Below, piece by piece: positions 35,790 to 45,639 of a stretch of DNA of 64,000 bases. The translations under genes were made by a program, and so were the position numbers. Numbering within the stretch: position 1 is the first letter of the stretch; each line of letters opens with the position of its first letter. This DNA is from 55-13 sp037190145 (GTDB lineage: Bacteria > Armatimonadota > Fimbriimonadia > Fimbriimonadales > Fimbriimonadaceae). The DNA is taken from the NCBI GenBank assembly GCA_037190145.1, contig JBBCJU010000009.1:1-64000 (forward strand), in the 5' to 3' direction. The notes beneath the pieces are model-generated. The model saw only the letters and a list, made by a program, of their open reading frames with translations, made no database searches and had not been told where the DNA came from.

Positions 35790-36981
35790 GAGCTGCCTCC
35801 TGGATTCGAGGGTCGTAGCTTGGCATCAACGGAGCCTGCGCTGCCGACTTCGAAAAACCGTAAAACCAAAGTCCACCCAACCCCGCAAAGGAAACAATCA
35901 TCCAGAGCGATGGAACCACGCTTACCGGGCTCATGGATGGGACAATCACTTGATACATATCCACTAATCTGAAGACCAATATCAATCCGCAGACCTTGGC
36001 AAGCAAGGGAGCTTGAGCCTTCACTCTTGGAGAGAGAAGACAGAAGAATGGGATGAAAAATTGACCGAATAGTGTGGACATGCCCACCGCGTTCCATCCA
36101 TCCTTCGAACGATTGATGAAATAGGTGGTGAACTCAGGCAAGTTACCAGACCAGATGATCAGGTATTGGCTAAGCGACGTATAGCCCCACAGCATGGTGA
36201 AAGCCAACAATAGATTACCCATGTCACGGGTCCAACCGCTGTTAATCGGACCTCGATATGGATCCCGTTGCTTGTTCAGCGTTGCGATAAGAGTTACAAA
36301 GGCGAAGGCCATGAGCGAAGCTCCAACCATCCACCAAGCGCCGTAAATTGTAGAGAACCAGTAAGGCTCCAGGCTCATTACCCAGTCTGTAAAGGCAAAG
36401 GTAACACTCAAGCCGAAGACGACCAAGCCGGGCGCAGACCAGTTGGTGCGGCGAGCTCGTTCTTTATCGTCCTTCGAAACATCTTGTCGGAGCGTGGAAG
36501 CTCGCAGGCCTGCGGCCATGAACATCCAAATACCGAAATACAGAATCGTTCTGATCGCAAAAGCAGGCTGATTTAGCCACCAAGCCTTCATGTGGAGGAC
36601 GTGGTCGGCGTGTATCTTTTCAGCGTTAGCCCAAGGATAAATCGCCAGATCGCCAGCCAAGACCGAATAGATCATGGGAAGGAAGGCGACAAAAAGGAAA
36701 AGGAAGTTTGTAAAACTAGCTCCCGCCTCCAGCAGACGGATAACCGGCAGGCCCCATTTTCCATTAACGGTGTGCTTGAGCAACATTAGCCCTAAACAGC
36801 CGATGGACAAGGACGCCCAAACTAACCAGCCAAATAAATAGCCTTGCCAAGCAGGCTTGCCGCCTGCAATCAGACCGTAAATCAGGACGATGGCGCCGAT
36901 CCCGCCAATCAAAAGGGCGAGGGATTTATACTTGCCCATCAAAACGAGCGGTTCTTCGTGATGATCGTGATGTTCGCTCAT
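35779..36981 (-). CDS. actF: Alternative complex III subunit F (NrfD-like membrane protein)
   Basis: 400 residues, about ten membrane helices of the NrfD/PsrC type. ActF is the second quinol-side membrane subunit. The order within this operon and the His-rich N-terminus (SEHHDHHEE) support the call; charged residues GEWF-like are not obvious. Directly follows actE with no gap, and overlaps the small membrane gene downstream. Confidence 0.88.
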   Translation of the reverse strand: MSEHHDHHEEPLVLMGKYKSLALLIGGIGAIVLIYGLIAGGKPAWQGYLFGWLVWASLSIGCLGLMLLKHTVNGKWGLPVIRLLEAGASFTNFLFLFVAFLPMIYSVLAGDLAIYPWANAEKIHADHVLHMKAWWLNQPAFAIRTILYFGIWMFMAAGLRASTLRQDVSKDDKERARRTNWSAPGLVVFGLSVTFAFTDWVMSLEPYWFSTIYGAWWMVGASLMAFAFVTLIATLNKQRDPYRGPINSGWTRDMGNLLLAFTMLWGYTSLSQYLIIWSGNLPEFTTYFINRSKDGWNAVGMSTLFGQFFIPFFCLLSPRVKAQAPLLAKVCGLILVFRLVDMYQVIVPSMSPVSVVPSLWMIVSFAGLGGLWFYGFSKSAAQAPLMPSYDPRIQEAAHAH

Positions 36982-37614
36982 TTAGTGGCCTCCTCCAGCG
37001 GGTGCTTCGCCATGCCCTTCTTCGGCAGGCTTCGCTTCAATCGGAAACTTACTGTCGGCTTCCGCTTTGTCAGATGGGGTTGCCATTTGGCTCAGTTGTA
37101 GCGTTCGGACATAGGCTGCAATCGCCCATCGGTCACGAGGCTCTACACGAGAAGCGTAACTATACATAGAACCGTAGCCGTTTGTGATGACATCGTATAC
37201 GTGACCAATCGGCATCTCTTGTAATCGCTCAGTATGAAAATTACCAACTGGGCGGCGCAGAGTAAATCCACGCTTCGCAATCATTCCCTGACCGTCTCCC
37301 ACTTGACCATGACAAGGGGAGCAGAAAATGGTGTATCGCTCCTTACCTCGCCGAATCAGCTCTTCAGTGATCGGTAATGGGAACTCTCGTACGAGTTTGC
37401 CATCCTTATAGCCCGTGTAGAAAGCATCGTCCAGCCGCAAGTGTCCCCGCGCAACAGTGCCTTCAACCAGCGGGCGAGCAGTGGAGCCATCCTTAAAGAA
37501 CTTACTCTCTTGATAGGGTTCATGAATTTTTGGTTGAACCCACATGTCGGTATGGCATCCGGCTACAGCCAGACCCGCCATCGCCGCCATCAGAATTTTC
37601 TGGCTGCCTCTCAT
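36982..37614 (-). CDS. actE: Alternative complex III subunit E (mono-heme cytochrome c)
   Basis: 210 residues. Signal sequence ends in a lipobox AVAGCHT; one heme site CSPCH near residue 98, and a distal Met in FHTERLQEMPIGHVYD. ActE carries electrons from the complex to the oxidase. The gene begins with a 4-nt overlap of actD (ATGA). The C-terminal tail is rich in Pro, Gly and His. Confidence 0.9.
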   Translation of the reverse strand: MRGSQKILMAAMAGLAVAGCHTDMWVQPKIHEPYQESKFFKDGSTARPLVEGTVARGHLRLDDAFYTGYKDGKLVREFPLPITEELIRRGKERYTIFCSPCHGQVGDGQGMIAKRGFTLRRPVGNFHTERLQEMPIGHVYDVITNGYGSMYSYASRVEPRDRWAIAAYVRTLQLSQMATPSDKAEADSKFPIEAKPAEEGHGEAPAGGGH

Positions 37615-38174
37615 TCTTCAACTCCCGGCGAATCTTTCACCAGCGATACGTTGTTGGCGTCCATGGTTTCCATAAAGCTCAGGGTTTCAACTTCATCAAA
37701 TAGCGGATCTTTGGCCTCAATCGCCAAAAAGAACTTGTCTTGGCTCGCACGGTCAAAGTTCGGAGCATTGAAAGCGGCGTGATAAGGCTGAGGCAGTTGG
37801 TTTAGACCAAGCATTCCAAGCACAGCGCCAAATGCAGCGAAGAGAATCGTGCATTCGTAAGCAACCGGGAAGAACATTGGGAGAGAGTTCAACGGCTTTC
37901 CTCCCACGTTCATTGGATAGTCGATTACCGATGTGTAGTACTGCAGAAGATAGCCACAGGTCCCACCCAAAAGCGCACCGGCGAAGACAATCCAGGGCAC
38001 CTTTTCATCCTTGAAGCCGAGAGTATCACTCAACCCGTGCAACGGGAAGGGCGTATAGGCTTCCAGTTCCTTGTATCCTGCCTCGCGAGCCTTCTTGCCT
38101 GCGGCAAAGAGCTGTTCCGGAGAATCAAACTCCGCAATAACTCCGTAAGTTTTTGGAGCTTTTGCTAAATGCAT
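37611..38174 (-). CDS. actD: Alternative complex III subunit D (DUF3341)
   Basis: 187 residues, two membrane segments in the middle (VPWIVFAGALLGGTCGYLLQ and PVAYECTILFAAFGAVLGML). The N-terminus with GVIAEFDSPEQLFAAGKKAR and YTPFPLHGLSD is the DUF3341 signature. ActD has no cofactor and helps join the membrane arm. Starts at the last base of actC's stop codon. Confidence 0.92.
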   Translation of the reverse strand: MHLAKAPKTYGVIAEFDSPEQLFAAGKKAREAGYKELEAYTPFPLHGLSDTLGFKDEKVPWIVFAGALLGGTCGYLLQYYTSVIDYPMNVGGKPLNSLPMFFPVAYECTILFAAFGAVLGMLGLNQLPQPYHAAFNAPNFDRASQDKFFLAIEAKDPLFDEVETLSFMETMDANNVSLVKDSPGVEE

Positions 38175-39574
38175 TAGTGTGCTCCAACCTCTTCTTTGGC
38201 TTCTTCCTTAGCTCTGCGCTCAAGGTTCTGTTTGAACAAGAGATCTTTCATTTCGAACATGTTGATCACCGGCAGGAATCGGATAAAGAGCCACATCAGG
38301 AAGAAGAACAATCCAATGGTGCCCATAAACATCACGAAGTCCACGATGGTTGGGTAGTACATGCGGTCGCTAGCAGGCAGATAGTTGCGGGTCAACGACA
38401 TCGGGATGATAACGAACCGCTCTAGCCACATGCCATAGCTGATGGCAACGCAGACAAACATGATGACAGGTAAACTGCGTCTCATCCTTGGGGCCCACAA
38501 AACTTGCGGAATGATGCCGTTACAAGCAATCAGCGACCAATATGCCCAGCTATAAGGACCAAAGAATCTCCACTCAGCTAGCGCAATCTCAACCGAGTTG
38601 GCCGAATAGTAAGCATAGAAGATTTCAAGGATATAGCCGTAGAAAACGATCAATCCAGTCGCGAGCATGATCTTACACATCCAGTCAATGTGCTTGTCTG
38701 TGATCATGTCTTTCAGTCCATAGATATGACGGACAGGAATAGCCAGCAACAGAACCATGGCAAAGCCCGCGAAAACCGCACCCGCAACGAAGTATGGCGG
38801 GAAGACGGTAACGTTCCAACCCGGCACGATGGACATCGCAAAGTCGTAAGAAACGATGGTATGAACCGAGAGAACAAGCGGAGTACTGAGACCAGCCAAA
38901 AGCAGGTAAGCCTGCTCGTATCGATGCCAGTGCTTCATAGATCCACGCCAACCCAATGAGAGGATGCCGAAGATCATCTTCGGAACCTTATTGGTGGCTT
39001 TATCGCGCAGGGTGGCAAGGTCAGGAATCAGGCCCACGAACCAGAATAGGATCGAGACCAGCGCATACGTTGTAACTGCGAAAACGTCCCAGATAAGCGG
39101 CGACCGGAATTGCGGCCATAGCCCCATGATATTGGGATAAGGCATCAACCAGTAAGCAGCAACCCATGGTCGACCGGTGTGCAACAGCGGGTATTGCGCC
39201 GCGCACATAACCGCAAAAAGCGTCATCGCCTCTGCAAATCGGTTAATCGAGTTACGCCAGTTCTGGCGAACCAAGAGCAAAATCGCAGAGATCAGTGTTC
39301 CGGCGTGACCGATACCGATCCACCAGACAAAGTTGATAATGTCAAACGCCCAGGCGGTGGGGACGTTGTTGCCCCAGACACCGATGCCTTGGTACAAAAG
39401 CCAAGCCACGGAGACCAAGAAGAGATTCATGACCATAAAGGCGACGCCCAGGGTCATGTACCAATTCTTCTTATGCCGTTTGCCATCCAAAACCATCGAG
39501 CCGATGGTGTTATCAAGCGAGGCGTACGTCTGTTCGCCAGTTATGAGGTACTCGTTCAGAGGTTCTCGAGCCAT
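38174..39574 (-). CDS. actC: Alternative complex III subunit C (NrfD-like, quinol-binding)
   Basis: 466 residues, about ten membrane helices. It is the NrfD/PsrC-type subunit thought to oxidise menaquinol and take part in proton transfer. WWIGIGHAGTLISAILLL and the conserved ANSVEIALAEWRFFGPY region support the assignment. It begins 1 nt after the end of actB. Charged N-terminal tail about 45 residues long. Confidence 0.93.
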   Translation of the reverse strand: MAREPLNEYLITGEQTYASLDNTIGSMVLDGKRHKKNWYMTLGVAFMVMNLFLVSVAWLLYQGIGVWGNNVPTAWAFDIINFVWWIGIGHAGTLISAILLLVRQNWRNSINRFAEAMTLFAVMCAAQYPLLHTGRPWVAAYWLMPYPNIMGLWPQFRSPLIWDVFAVTTYALVSILFWFVGLIPDLATLRDKATNKVPKMIFGILSLGWRGSMKHWHRYEQAYLLLAGLSTPLVLSVHTIVSYDFAMSIVPGWNVTVFPPYFVAGAVFAGFAMVLLLAIPVRHIYGLKDMITDKHIDWMCKIMLATGLIVFYGYILEIFYAYYSANSVEIALAEWRFFGPYSWAYWSLIACNGIIPQVLWAPRMRRSLPVIMFVCVAISYGMWLERFVIIPMSLTRNYLPASDRMYYPTIVDFVMFMGTIGLFFFLMWLFIRFLPVINMFEMKDLLFKQNLERRAKEEAKEEVGAH

Positions 39575-39575
39575 C

Positions 39576-42500
39576 TTAAGCCGTAATCTCCGGATTCGGA
39601 TTGCGAACGCGTCCGAGATAGCTCGTACGTGGTCGGGTGTTTAATTCTTCGAGCAGCAAGTAGCTTCGCTTGTCGGCGCGCATCTTACTGACCTTGCTGT
39701 CCTTATCAGCAACGTTGCCAAAGACAATCGCTCCCGTGGAACAAGCTTGCTGGCATGCAACCACGATTTCGCCGTCTTTGATGTCTCGCCCTTGCTTCTT
39801 GGCCTCAATTCGAGTGTCGTTAATGCGCTGTACGCAGTAAGTACACTTCTCCATGATGCCTCGGCCTCGCATGGTGACGTCTGGGTTTTGAGCCATCTTC
39901 AACATGCTTCGACCGTGAGTCTTCTCACTGGTCACCTTGCCCGGGATAATGACCTTTTTATCGGTCATCGGAATGCCCGGCGATGGGTGGTCAAATTCCT
40001 TCACCATGAACTGATCCTGGTTATCCACGTAGTTCAGGTAATTGAATCGACGAACCTTGTAGGGACAGTTGTTGGAGCAGTATCGAGTACCTACACAGCG
40101 GTTGTAAACCATCTGGTTAAGGCCCTCATGACTGTGAACAGTTGCACCGACCGGACAAACCGGCTCGCAAGGTGCCTTCTCACAGTGAACGCACATAACG
40201 GGTTGATTCACCGTTTCTTCAGGTTGATCCGGCCCACCTACGTAGTACCGGTCAATTCGAATCCAGTGCAGCTCGCGACCGCGCTTAACTTGATCCTTAC
40301 CAACAACCGGAATATTGTTCTCAGCCTGACAAGCCGTAACGCAAGCGCCACACCCAATACAAGTATTCAAGTCGATGGTCATTCCCCATTGCGGGCCATC
40401 GTAGTTAAACACGTTGTCGGGATACATCGACACATCCGGCAGATGATGCTTGTTTTCTGGCGTTAAGGTTGGATCCTTGCGCCACTCTTCCAAAGTTCCA
40501 GAGCGGACGATATCTCGGCCCTCCATGCTGTGGTGAATTTGCACCGACGAAAGGGGGAACGTACCTTTACCCTTCGTCAGCTTTCCGCCACCAGACCAAG
40601 ACAAGCTCTCCGACCGGCGCATTGGGTAAGCATTAAAACCAGCCCCCACAGCAATGGTTCCGCCCACAGTCCTTCCGGAGCCCAGCAAAATGGTTACGAC
40701 ATCATCGGGATGCCCAGGCATAACCCAAACACCACTCTTTGCCGTTGCTCCATTCAGCTCAAGGATGACCTCATCCTCGCTCTGGACGCCGAGAGACTGA
40801 GCCATCTTAGGACTCACGTGAATAGCGTTGTCCCAAGTGATCTTACTTAAGGCCTTAGGCAACTCTTGCAGCCATCCACTGTTGGCATATCGGCCATCGA
40901 ACAGATTAGGGTCTTCTCGGAAGATGACTTCAACACCTTCCACTGGAGCCGGGAGTGAGGGGAAAGAACCCGTCACACTAATCGCAACACTCTTCGGAGT
41001 TGAGTTGGCAATGATTCCCGCATTCAGAGCAATATCGAACGCCTTGCCAGATAACGTGGAACCATAAGCCGAGCGAAGCAGATCAAAGCCTGATCTCGCA
41101 TCCCCAACAAACTCCCGCAACACTTCAACGTGAGACTTGGACTCGAACAAGGGAGCAATGATCGGCTGAATGAGAGAAACCGTCCCATCGTAAGCCTTAA
41201 CATCTCCCCACTCTTCCAGATAGTGGCTCTGCGGAAGACTCCAAGTACAAACCTTACTAGTCTCGTCAAAGTAGGCAGAGTGGTGAACACTAAGCTTGGC
41301 ACTCACCAAGAGGTTCGCAAAGTCCAAGTCCGCCGGAGCATCATAAACTGGATTTCCACCCAGAATAAGAAGAAGATCAACCTTCTTAGCCTTTAACGCA
41401 TCAGCCAATTGGCGAATGGAAGACAATTGATCCTCAGGCCCGTAGTCCACTCGCGGACCATGGAATACCGTCTTGTCGTTATTCCCGAGCTTTTCGTTAA
41501 TCGCATGGCAAAGGGCATGAACCGCCGCAGGCTGATCATCACCGGGAACCACAATGGAAGCACCCGCGTTAGCCTGAAGATCAGCAATCACCTTATCAAG
41601 CACCCCAGAATCAACCGGAGTTGGACGCCCATCTGCGCTAATTCCGAGCCCGTTGGCAATATAGGCTGCAATCGAACCAATCTCAGACGACTTCATCGCC
41701 CAGCGGTGGTCCGCCCCAGTTCCGGTAAGAGTCGGGAAGCTTTCGAACTGATACAGGCGATTCATTTCGCCACCCGTCACTTCCAATCGCCGCCCATCCA
41801 TAAAGTCGCGCGAGTAGCGCAGACTTCCAGGCCCCGTCACCAAAAAGTCGGAATCCAGAGAGACGACAACCTTAGCTGACTTGAAATCGTAAGTAGTTCC
41901 GACAACCTTTCCGTAGGCCGCTTTGGCCCCCATGCGAACCGAGTCTCGGTTCACAGGATCCCAGCTATGCCAAGTCGCAGAGGGATACTCAGCCAAAAGG
42001 TCATTTAGAGCAGAAGCCATCAATGGCGAAGCAACTGTTTCTGTAAGAATGCGAATCCCTGCACCCTTTGTTGCCTTCTGATCCGCAAGCGCCTTCTTCA
42101 GAACCTTGCCAAACTCTTCCCAGGTACTGATATCCGTTCCCTGCAAGACGTTTTGCATGCGGTCCGGGTCATACATGGACAAGATCGAAGCCTGCATGGC
42201 TGCACTGCTGGCACCCAGCGCTTCAGGGTGGTCAGGGTTCCCTTCAATCTTGGTTGGCCGCCCTTCGTGCTGCTCCACCAGAACACCCACACCATAGCCG
42301 CATACCGGCATCGCTGAAGCGTAGAACAAAGGCTTACCCGGAACAACCTCTTCCGGCTGCTTTACGTACGGCACAGCCTTGTCTTGATCCAAGAATGGAC
42401 CACGACAACCCGCCAGACCGGCAAGAGCAATCGAAGCCCCCATGACCTTCAACATGGAACGTCGATCTATCTCCAGCAGAGATCGCCGATGCGGAAATTC

Positions 42501-42644
42501 ATCCTCTAGCCAGTTCTGGAATTCAGGAGTATCTGCCACCTGCTCCAAACTGCGCCAATAGCGCTTTCCGCCCTGACCAGAAAGCTTCTCTCGAATCGAG
42601 TCGAGATCCAACCTTCCCTGAGCTTGTTCTTTAACTTCCATCAA
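39576..42644 (-). CDS. actB: Alternative complex III subunit B (molybdopterin-like and Fe-S)
   Basis: 1022 residues. A Tat-type signal with DRRSMLKVMGAS and a lipobox LAGC places it outside. The first 700 residues are MopB-like but have no molybdopterin ligand, as expected for ActB. The last 300 are ferredoxin-like with CIGCGACVTACQAENN, CVHCEKAPCEPVCP, CVGTRYCSNNCP, and CTYCVQRINDTR...CQQACSTGAI, enough for three [4Fe-4S] and one [3Fe-4S] cluster. It relays electrons from quinol to ActA/E hemes. 18 nt after actA. Confidence 0.95.
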   Translation of the reverse strand: MMEVKEQAQGRLDLDSIREKLSGQGGKRYWRSLEQVADTPEFQNWLEDEFPHRRSLLEIDRRSMLKVMGASIALAGLAGCRGPFLDQDKAVPYVKQPEEVVPGKPLFYASAMPVCGYGVGVLVEQHEGRPTKIEGNPDHPEALGASSAAMQASILSMYDPDRMQNVLQGTDISTWEEFGKVLKKALADQKATKGAGIRILTETVASPLMASALNDLLAEYPSATWHSWDPVNRDSVRMGAKAAYGKVVGTTYDFKSAKVVVSLDSDFLVTGPGSLRYSRDFMDGRRLEVTGGEMNRLYQFESFPTLTGTGADHRWAMKSSEIGSIAAYIANGLGISADGRPTPVDSGVLDKVIADLQANAGASIVVPGDDQPAAVHALCHAINEKLGNNDKTVFHGPRVDYGPEDQLSSIRQLADALKAKKVDLLLILGGNPVYDAPADLDFANLLVSAKLSVHHSAYFDETSKVCTWSLPQSHYLEEWGDVKAYDGTVSLIQPIIAPLFESKSHVEVLREFVGDARSGFDLLRSAYGSTLSGKAFDIALNAGIIANSTPKSVAISVTGSFPSLPAPVEGVEVIFREDPNLFDGRYANSGWLQELPKALSKITWDNAIHVSPKMAQSLGVQSEDEVILELNGATAKSGVWVMPGHPDDVVTILLGSGRTVGGTIAVGAGFNAYPMRRSESLSWSGGGKLTKGKGTFPLSSVQIHHSMEGRDIVRSGTLEEWRKDPTLTPENKHHLPDVSMYPDNVFNYDGPQWGMTIDLNTCIGCGACVTACQAENNIPVVGKDQVKRGRELHWIRIDRYYVGGPDQPEETVNQPVMCVHCEKAPCEPVCPVGATVHSHEGLNQMVYNRCVGTRYCSNNCPYKVRRFNYLNYVDNQDQFMVKEFDHPSPGIPMTDKKVIIPGKVTSEKTHGRSMLKMAQNPDVTMRGRGIMEKCTYCVQRINDTRIEAKKQGRDIKDGEIVVACQQACSTGAIVFGNVADKDSKVSKMRADKRSYLLLEELNTRPRTSYLGRVRNPNPEITA

Positions 42645-42662
42645 TCCCCAAATTCAAAACCA

Positions 42663-43415
42663 TTAGTGGTGACAAACCGCGCAGTCTGACAACTGCTGCA
42701 CCTTCACACCATACTTCTTGATCAACTCGCGACCCTTATCTTTAAACTCAGCCCCATTGTTTCCACGGAACTCACCTTTCTCTTCTTTTCGCTCAATTGC
42801 AGAAAGAGGCTTACCGGACTGAATCTTCCAATAAAGATTGAAAACGCGCTGTCGCCCACCACCATGCGCCTCATCGTGAGCATCCTCGTGCAGATATCGC
42901 TCAGGAGCACGGTGGCACTCTAAACACCACTGCATCTGAAAAGCATTGCCCTTATAGGTGATGTGCTGCTGCTGCATCGGACCGTGGCATGTGTTACAGC
43001 TAATTCCTCGCGTGATGTGAATGCTGTGGTTAAAGTAAACAAATTCAGGAACCTTGTTCACCTTGTTCCACTTGATTGGCGTATCTGTCTCGTAGCTTTC
43101 TCGCACAGGGCCAAGCAAAGGCGAGTTCGTCCAGATCTGCGAGTGACAACTCATACACGTCTCAGTAGCTGGGAACCCAGCTTCTGCCGAAGTTTCAACC
43201 GCAGTGTGGCAGTAGCGACAGTCAATTCCAAGCTCCCACACGTGGTGCTGGTGACTAAACGGAACCGGCTGATTTATCGGCACCTGCAGCTTAGTGTTCA
43301 CCGGCGAACGGGAGATTGCAGCGACGGCATAGCCCACGATAAGCGGGGCCAACAACCCCAGCACAAGGCTTCCACGCGCAATGTAGTTGGCAGCAGGCTT
43401 AAATATCTGCGGCAT
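42663..43415 (-). CDS. actA: Alternative complex III subunit A (pentaheme cytochrome c)
   Basis: 250 residues. One N-terminal membrane segment, then five CxxCH heme sites: CRYCH, CMSCH, CNTCH, CLECH and a terminal CAVCH. This is the pentaheme ActA, which sits over ActB/E. First gene of the act block, 98 nt downstream of ctaA-ctaB. Confidence 0.95.
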   Translation of the reverse strand: MPQIFKPAANYIARGSLVLGLLAPLIVGYAVAAISRSPVNTKLQVPINQPVPFSHQHHVWELGIDCRYCHTAVETSAEAGFPATETCMSCHSQIWTNSPLLGPVRESYETDTPIKWNKVNKVPEFVYFNHSIHITRGISCNTCHGPMQQQHITYKGNAFQMQWCLECHRAPERYLHEDAHDEAHGGGRQRVFNLYWKIQSGKPLSAIERKEEKGEFRGNNGAEFKDKGRELIKKYGVKVQQLSDCAVCHH

Positions 43416-43513
43416 CGTATTGCTCCAATCGATTGAGAAAACGCATTCCTAACTCGTCCATGAACGAAACCGGCGCGGATTGTACCGAGCCGAATCTTGA
43501 CATTGCTGTCAAC

Positions 43514-45535
43514 TTAACTGATTGCATAGAGCCACCTTTGGTCCACCGCCACCACCAAGAACAGCAATGCCAAATAAAGCATTGAATAGTGAAAAAGGGT
43601 GCTAGCCTGCTTTCGTTCAATTTTTTGCGACAAAAGCATACAAAACCGAACAAGCACCATATTGAGAGCAAGGGCACCTATCAAGTACACCGCACCCGCC
43701 AAGCCAACCATTACGGGCAACAAGCTTAGGGCAACCGTTAACGCTGCGTAGTAAGAAATCTGGACAACTGTAGCCCGCTCACCCTTCGCCACAGGCAACA
43801 TCGGAACTCCAGCCTCCGCATAATCATCTTTTAGAAGCAGCGCAAGTGCCCAAAAATGAACGGGCGTCCAAATAAAGATCAAAGCGAACATCCACCAGGC
43901 CATCAGACCCAGGTTTCCGGTTACCGCCACCCAGCCCACCATGGGCGGAACAGATCCAGCCGCCCCTCCAATAACAATGTTTTGCCAGGTCCTGCGCTTC
44001 AGATAGAGCGTGTAAACACACACATAGAAGGCTTGCCCCGCTAAAGCGATCATTGCCGCCCAGAGATTTGACCCGGCCCAAAGAATGGCAAAACTTGCAA
44101 CGGTAAGCACCAGAGCGAAATTCATCGCCGCCGCCGTGGAAATAGAATGGGTGACGGTGGGGCGATCTGCGGTCCGGTGCATCCGACCATCAATATCCCG
44201 GTCCACAACCATATTCATGACATTTGCGGCGCCCGCGCTGAGATAACCACCCACCATGACAGCCAGGAAAGCTACCCACTCTGGAGCACCCTTGGCCGCG
44301 GCAAACATAGCCGCCCCCGCCGTAAACAACAGCAGAGAAATCACACGGGGTTTCGTAAGCGCAACATAACCCTTAACTAGCCCAGAAAAGTCAGTTATCT
44401 TCCGCCTGACTCCTTCCTCCTCAAGCCGAGGAGCATCTCCCATTAGCGCCAATGCGACGGCAATAATCATGGAGATGAACAGGACATCGCCCAGCACCAG
44501 ATGAACCATTTGCATCCAGATCGGCGCAGCCAACTGCACATTAACCAGCCCCATCAGTAACTGGGCCGCAAATGTGACTACCATCACCCGGCAAGCCTTT
44601 ATCACAGTCGGACTTGGTCGAAGGTTAGCCAACATGCCCGCCATCAAGCAGATAAACAAGCCTGCGGCGATAGAAATATATGGGTGCAACGGCTGAAGTT
44701 TTTGTAGCCAATGCGCATCTGGCATTGCCGCCACCGCTAACACATTGTCAACCGGCATCAAGGTGTGACTCAGCGCCGCCACAGCCCCAGAAACGGCCAA
44801 TCCAAACATGATCAGCATGCCCAGCACACCCATCGGAATGATGGATGCATTACCCCTGAAGGACAGGCGGCTGCGGCTCATGGCCGCCATCGCAGCCAAA
44901 GCGATGGAACTTACCAAGAGCATTGTTGAAATCACATGAAACGACATGATGCCCACTCGGGCCCTTGAGTCGTTTTCCGCAACCAGCTCAAACAAAACCA
45001 GCGCTGCGCCAATCGCTCCCTCCATGAGAGTGAGCCCAAGCGCGCCTATGGAAAAAAGCCTTGCCTGATGTTTCCGTGGAAAATTTTTAAACGCCATCCA
45101 AACCAAGGCAATGGCGAAAACACCGCAAAGGCTAGTAGAAACGCGGTGAGACCCTTCGACCCATCGAGCAAAGTCCCCATTGATCGGTTGGTGGCTTAAA
45201 TCTAAAAGCGGCCATTGCGCACCACCCCCATCGCCAGATTTAGAGGCCCTTACAAAGACGCCCCAAGCCACGGCGGCCAAGTTATAGATCAGCACAAACC
45301 AAGCAAATGATGCAAACTTTGAAGCTCCTTTTGGCACTGGCTCAGCCTGAATTTCGGCAATAAGCGATGGATCGGCCTGCTGATCGACCAGTGCGATATC
45401 AGTCCCCGGGCGATTGCTCGGGTCACTTAGGGCGGCATTTTTTTTCAAGGAGTCAATATCCAGTGTGGCAAAGCGAAGCCACTCAAAGCAACTGGGGCAC
45501 AGGCAGGGTTTCAATTTCCATTGAAAGTTCGGCAA
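43514..45535 (-). CDS. Fused heme A synthase/heme O synthase (CtaA-CtaB)
   Basis: 673 residues. An N-terminal CtaA/COX15 half (about 70-360, eight helices; GSHRVSTSLCG holds a heme His) oxidises heme O to heme A. The C-terminal half, from about 385, is CtaB/COX10, a UbiA prenyltransferase with NMVVDRDIDGRMHRTADRP and DDYAEAGVPMLP, which farnesylates heme B. One protein thus makes heme A for the oxidase downstream. TTG 45535 starts the frame and adds a Cys-rich leader (CLCPSCFEW) not typical of CtaA; a later start such as TTG near 45451 would remove it. Regulated possibly by the divergent TetR gene. Confidence 0.9.
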   Translation of the reverse strand: MPNFQWKLKPCLCPSCFEWLRFATLDIDSLKKNAALSDPSNRPGTDIALVDQQADPSLIAEIQAEPVPKGASKFASFAWFVLIYNLAAVAWGVFVRASKSGDGGGAQWPLLDLSHQPINGDFARWVEGSHRVSTSLCGVFAIALVWMAFKNFPRKHQARLFSIGALGLTLMEGAIGAALVLFELVAENDSRARVGIMSFHVISTMLLVSSIALAAMAAMSRSRLSFRGNASIIPMGVLGMLIMFGLAVSGAVAALSHTLMPVDNVLAVAAMPDAHWLQKLQPLHPYISIAAGLFICLMAGMLANLRPSPTVIKACRVMVVTFAAQLLMGLVNVQLAAPIWMQMVHLVLGDVLFISMIIAVALALMGDAPRLEEEGVRRKITDFSGLVKGYVALTKPRVISLLLFTAGAAMFAAAKGAPEWVAFLAVMVGGYLSAGAANVMNMVVDRDIDGRMHRTADRPTVTHSISTAAAMNFALVLTVASFAILWAGSNLWAAMIALAGQAFYVCVYTLYLKRRTWQNIVIGGAAGSVPPMVGWVAVTGNLGLMAWWMFALIFIWTPVHFWALALLLKDDYAEAGVPMLPVAKGERATVVQISYYAALTVALSLLPVMVGLAGAVYLIGALALNMVLVRFCMLLSQKIERKQASTLFHYSMLYLALLFLVVAVDQRWLYAIS

Positions 45536-45639
45536 GGTTTGCCTATTTATGCCTACAGGACGTAGAATACGTTCGTTTTTTGATTCCCCAGTGCTGCATG
45601 GGCTTTTACCTGCATCAGCGTACGGGATGAAGGTGAATA

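Noticed and set aside
39747..40466. Long antisense frame (239 codons) across actB
   Set aside because: Lies wholly opposite the conserved ferredoxin region of ActB; codon shadow with no recognisable protein.
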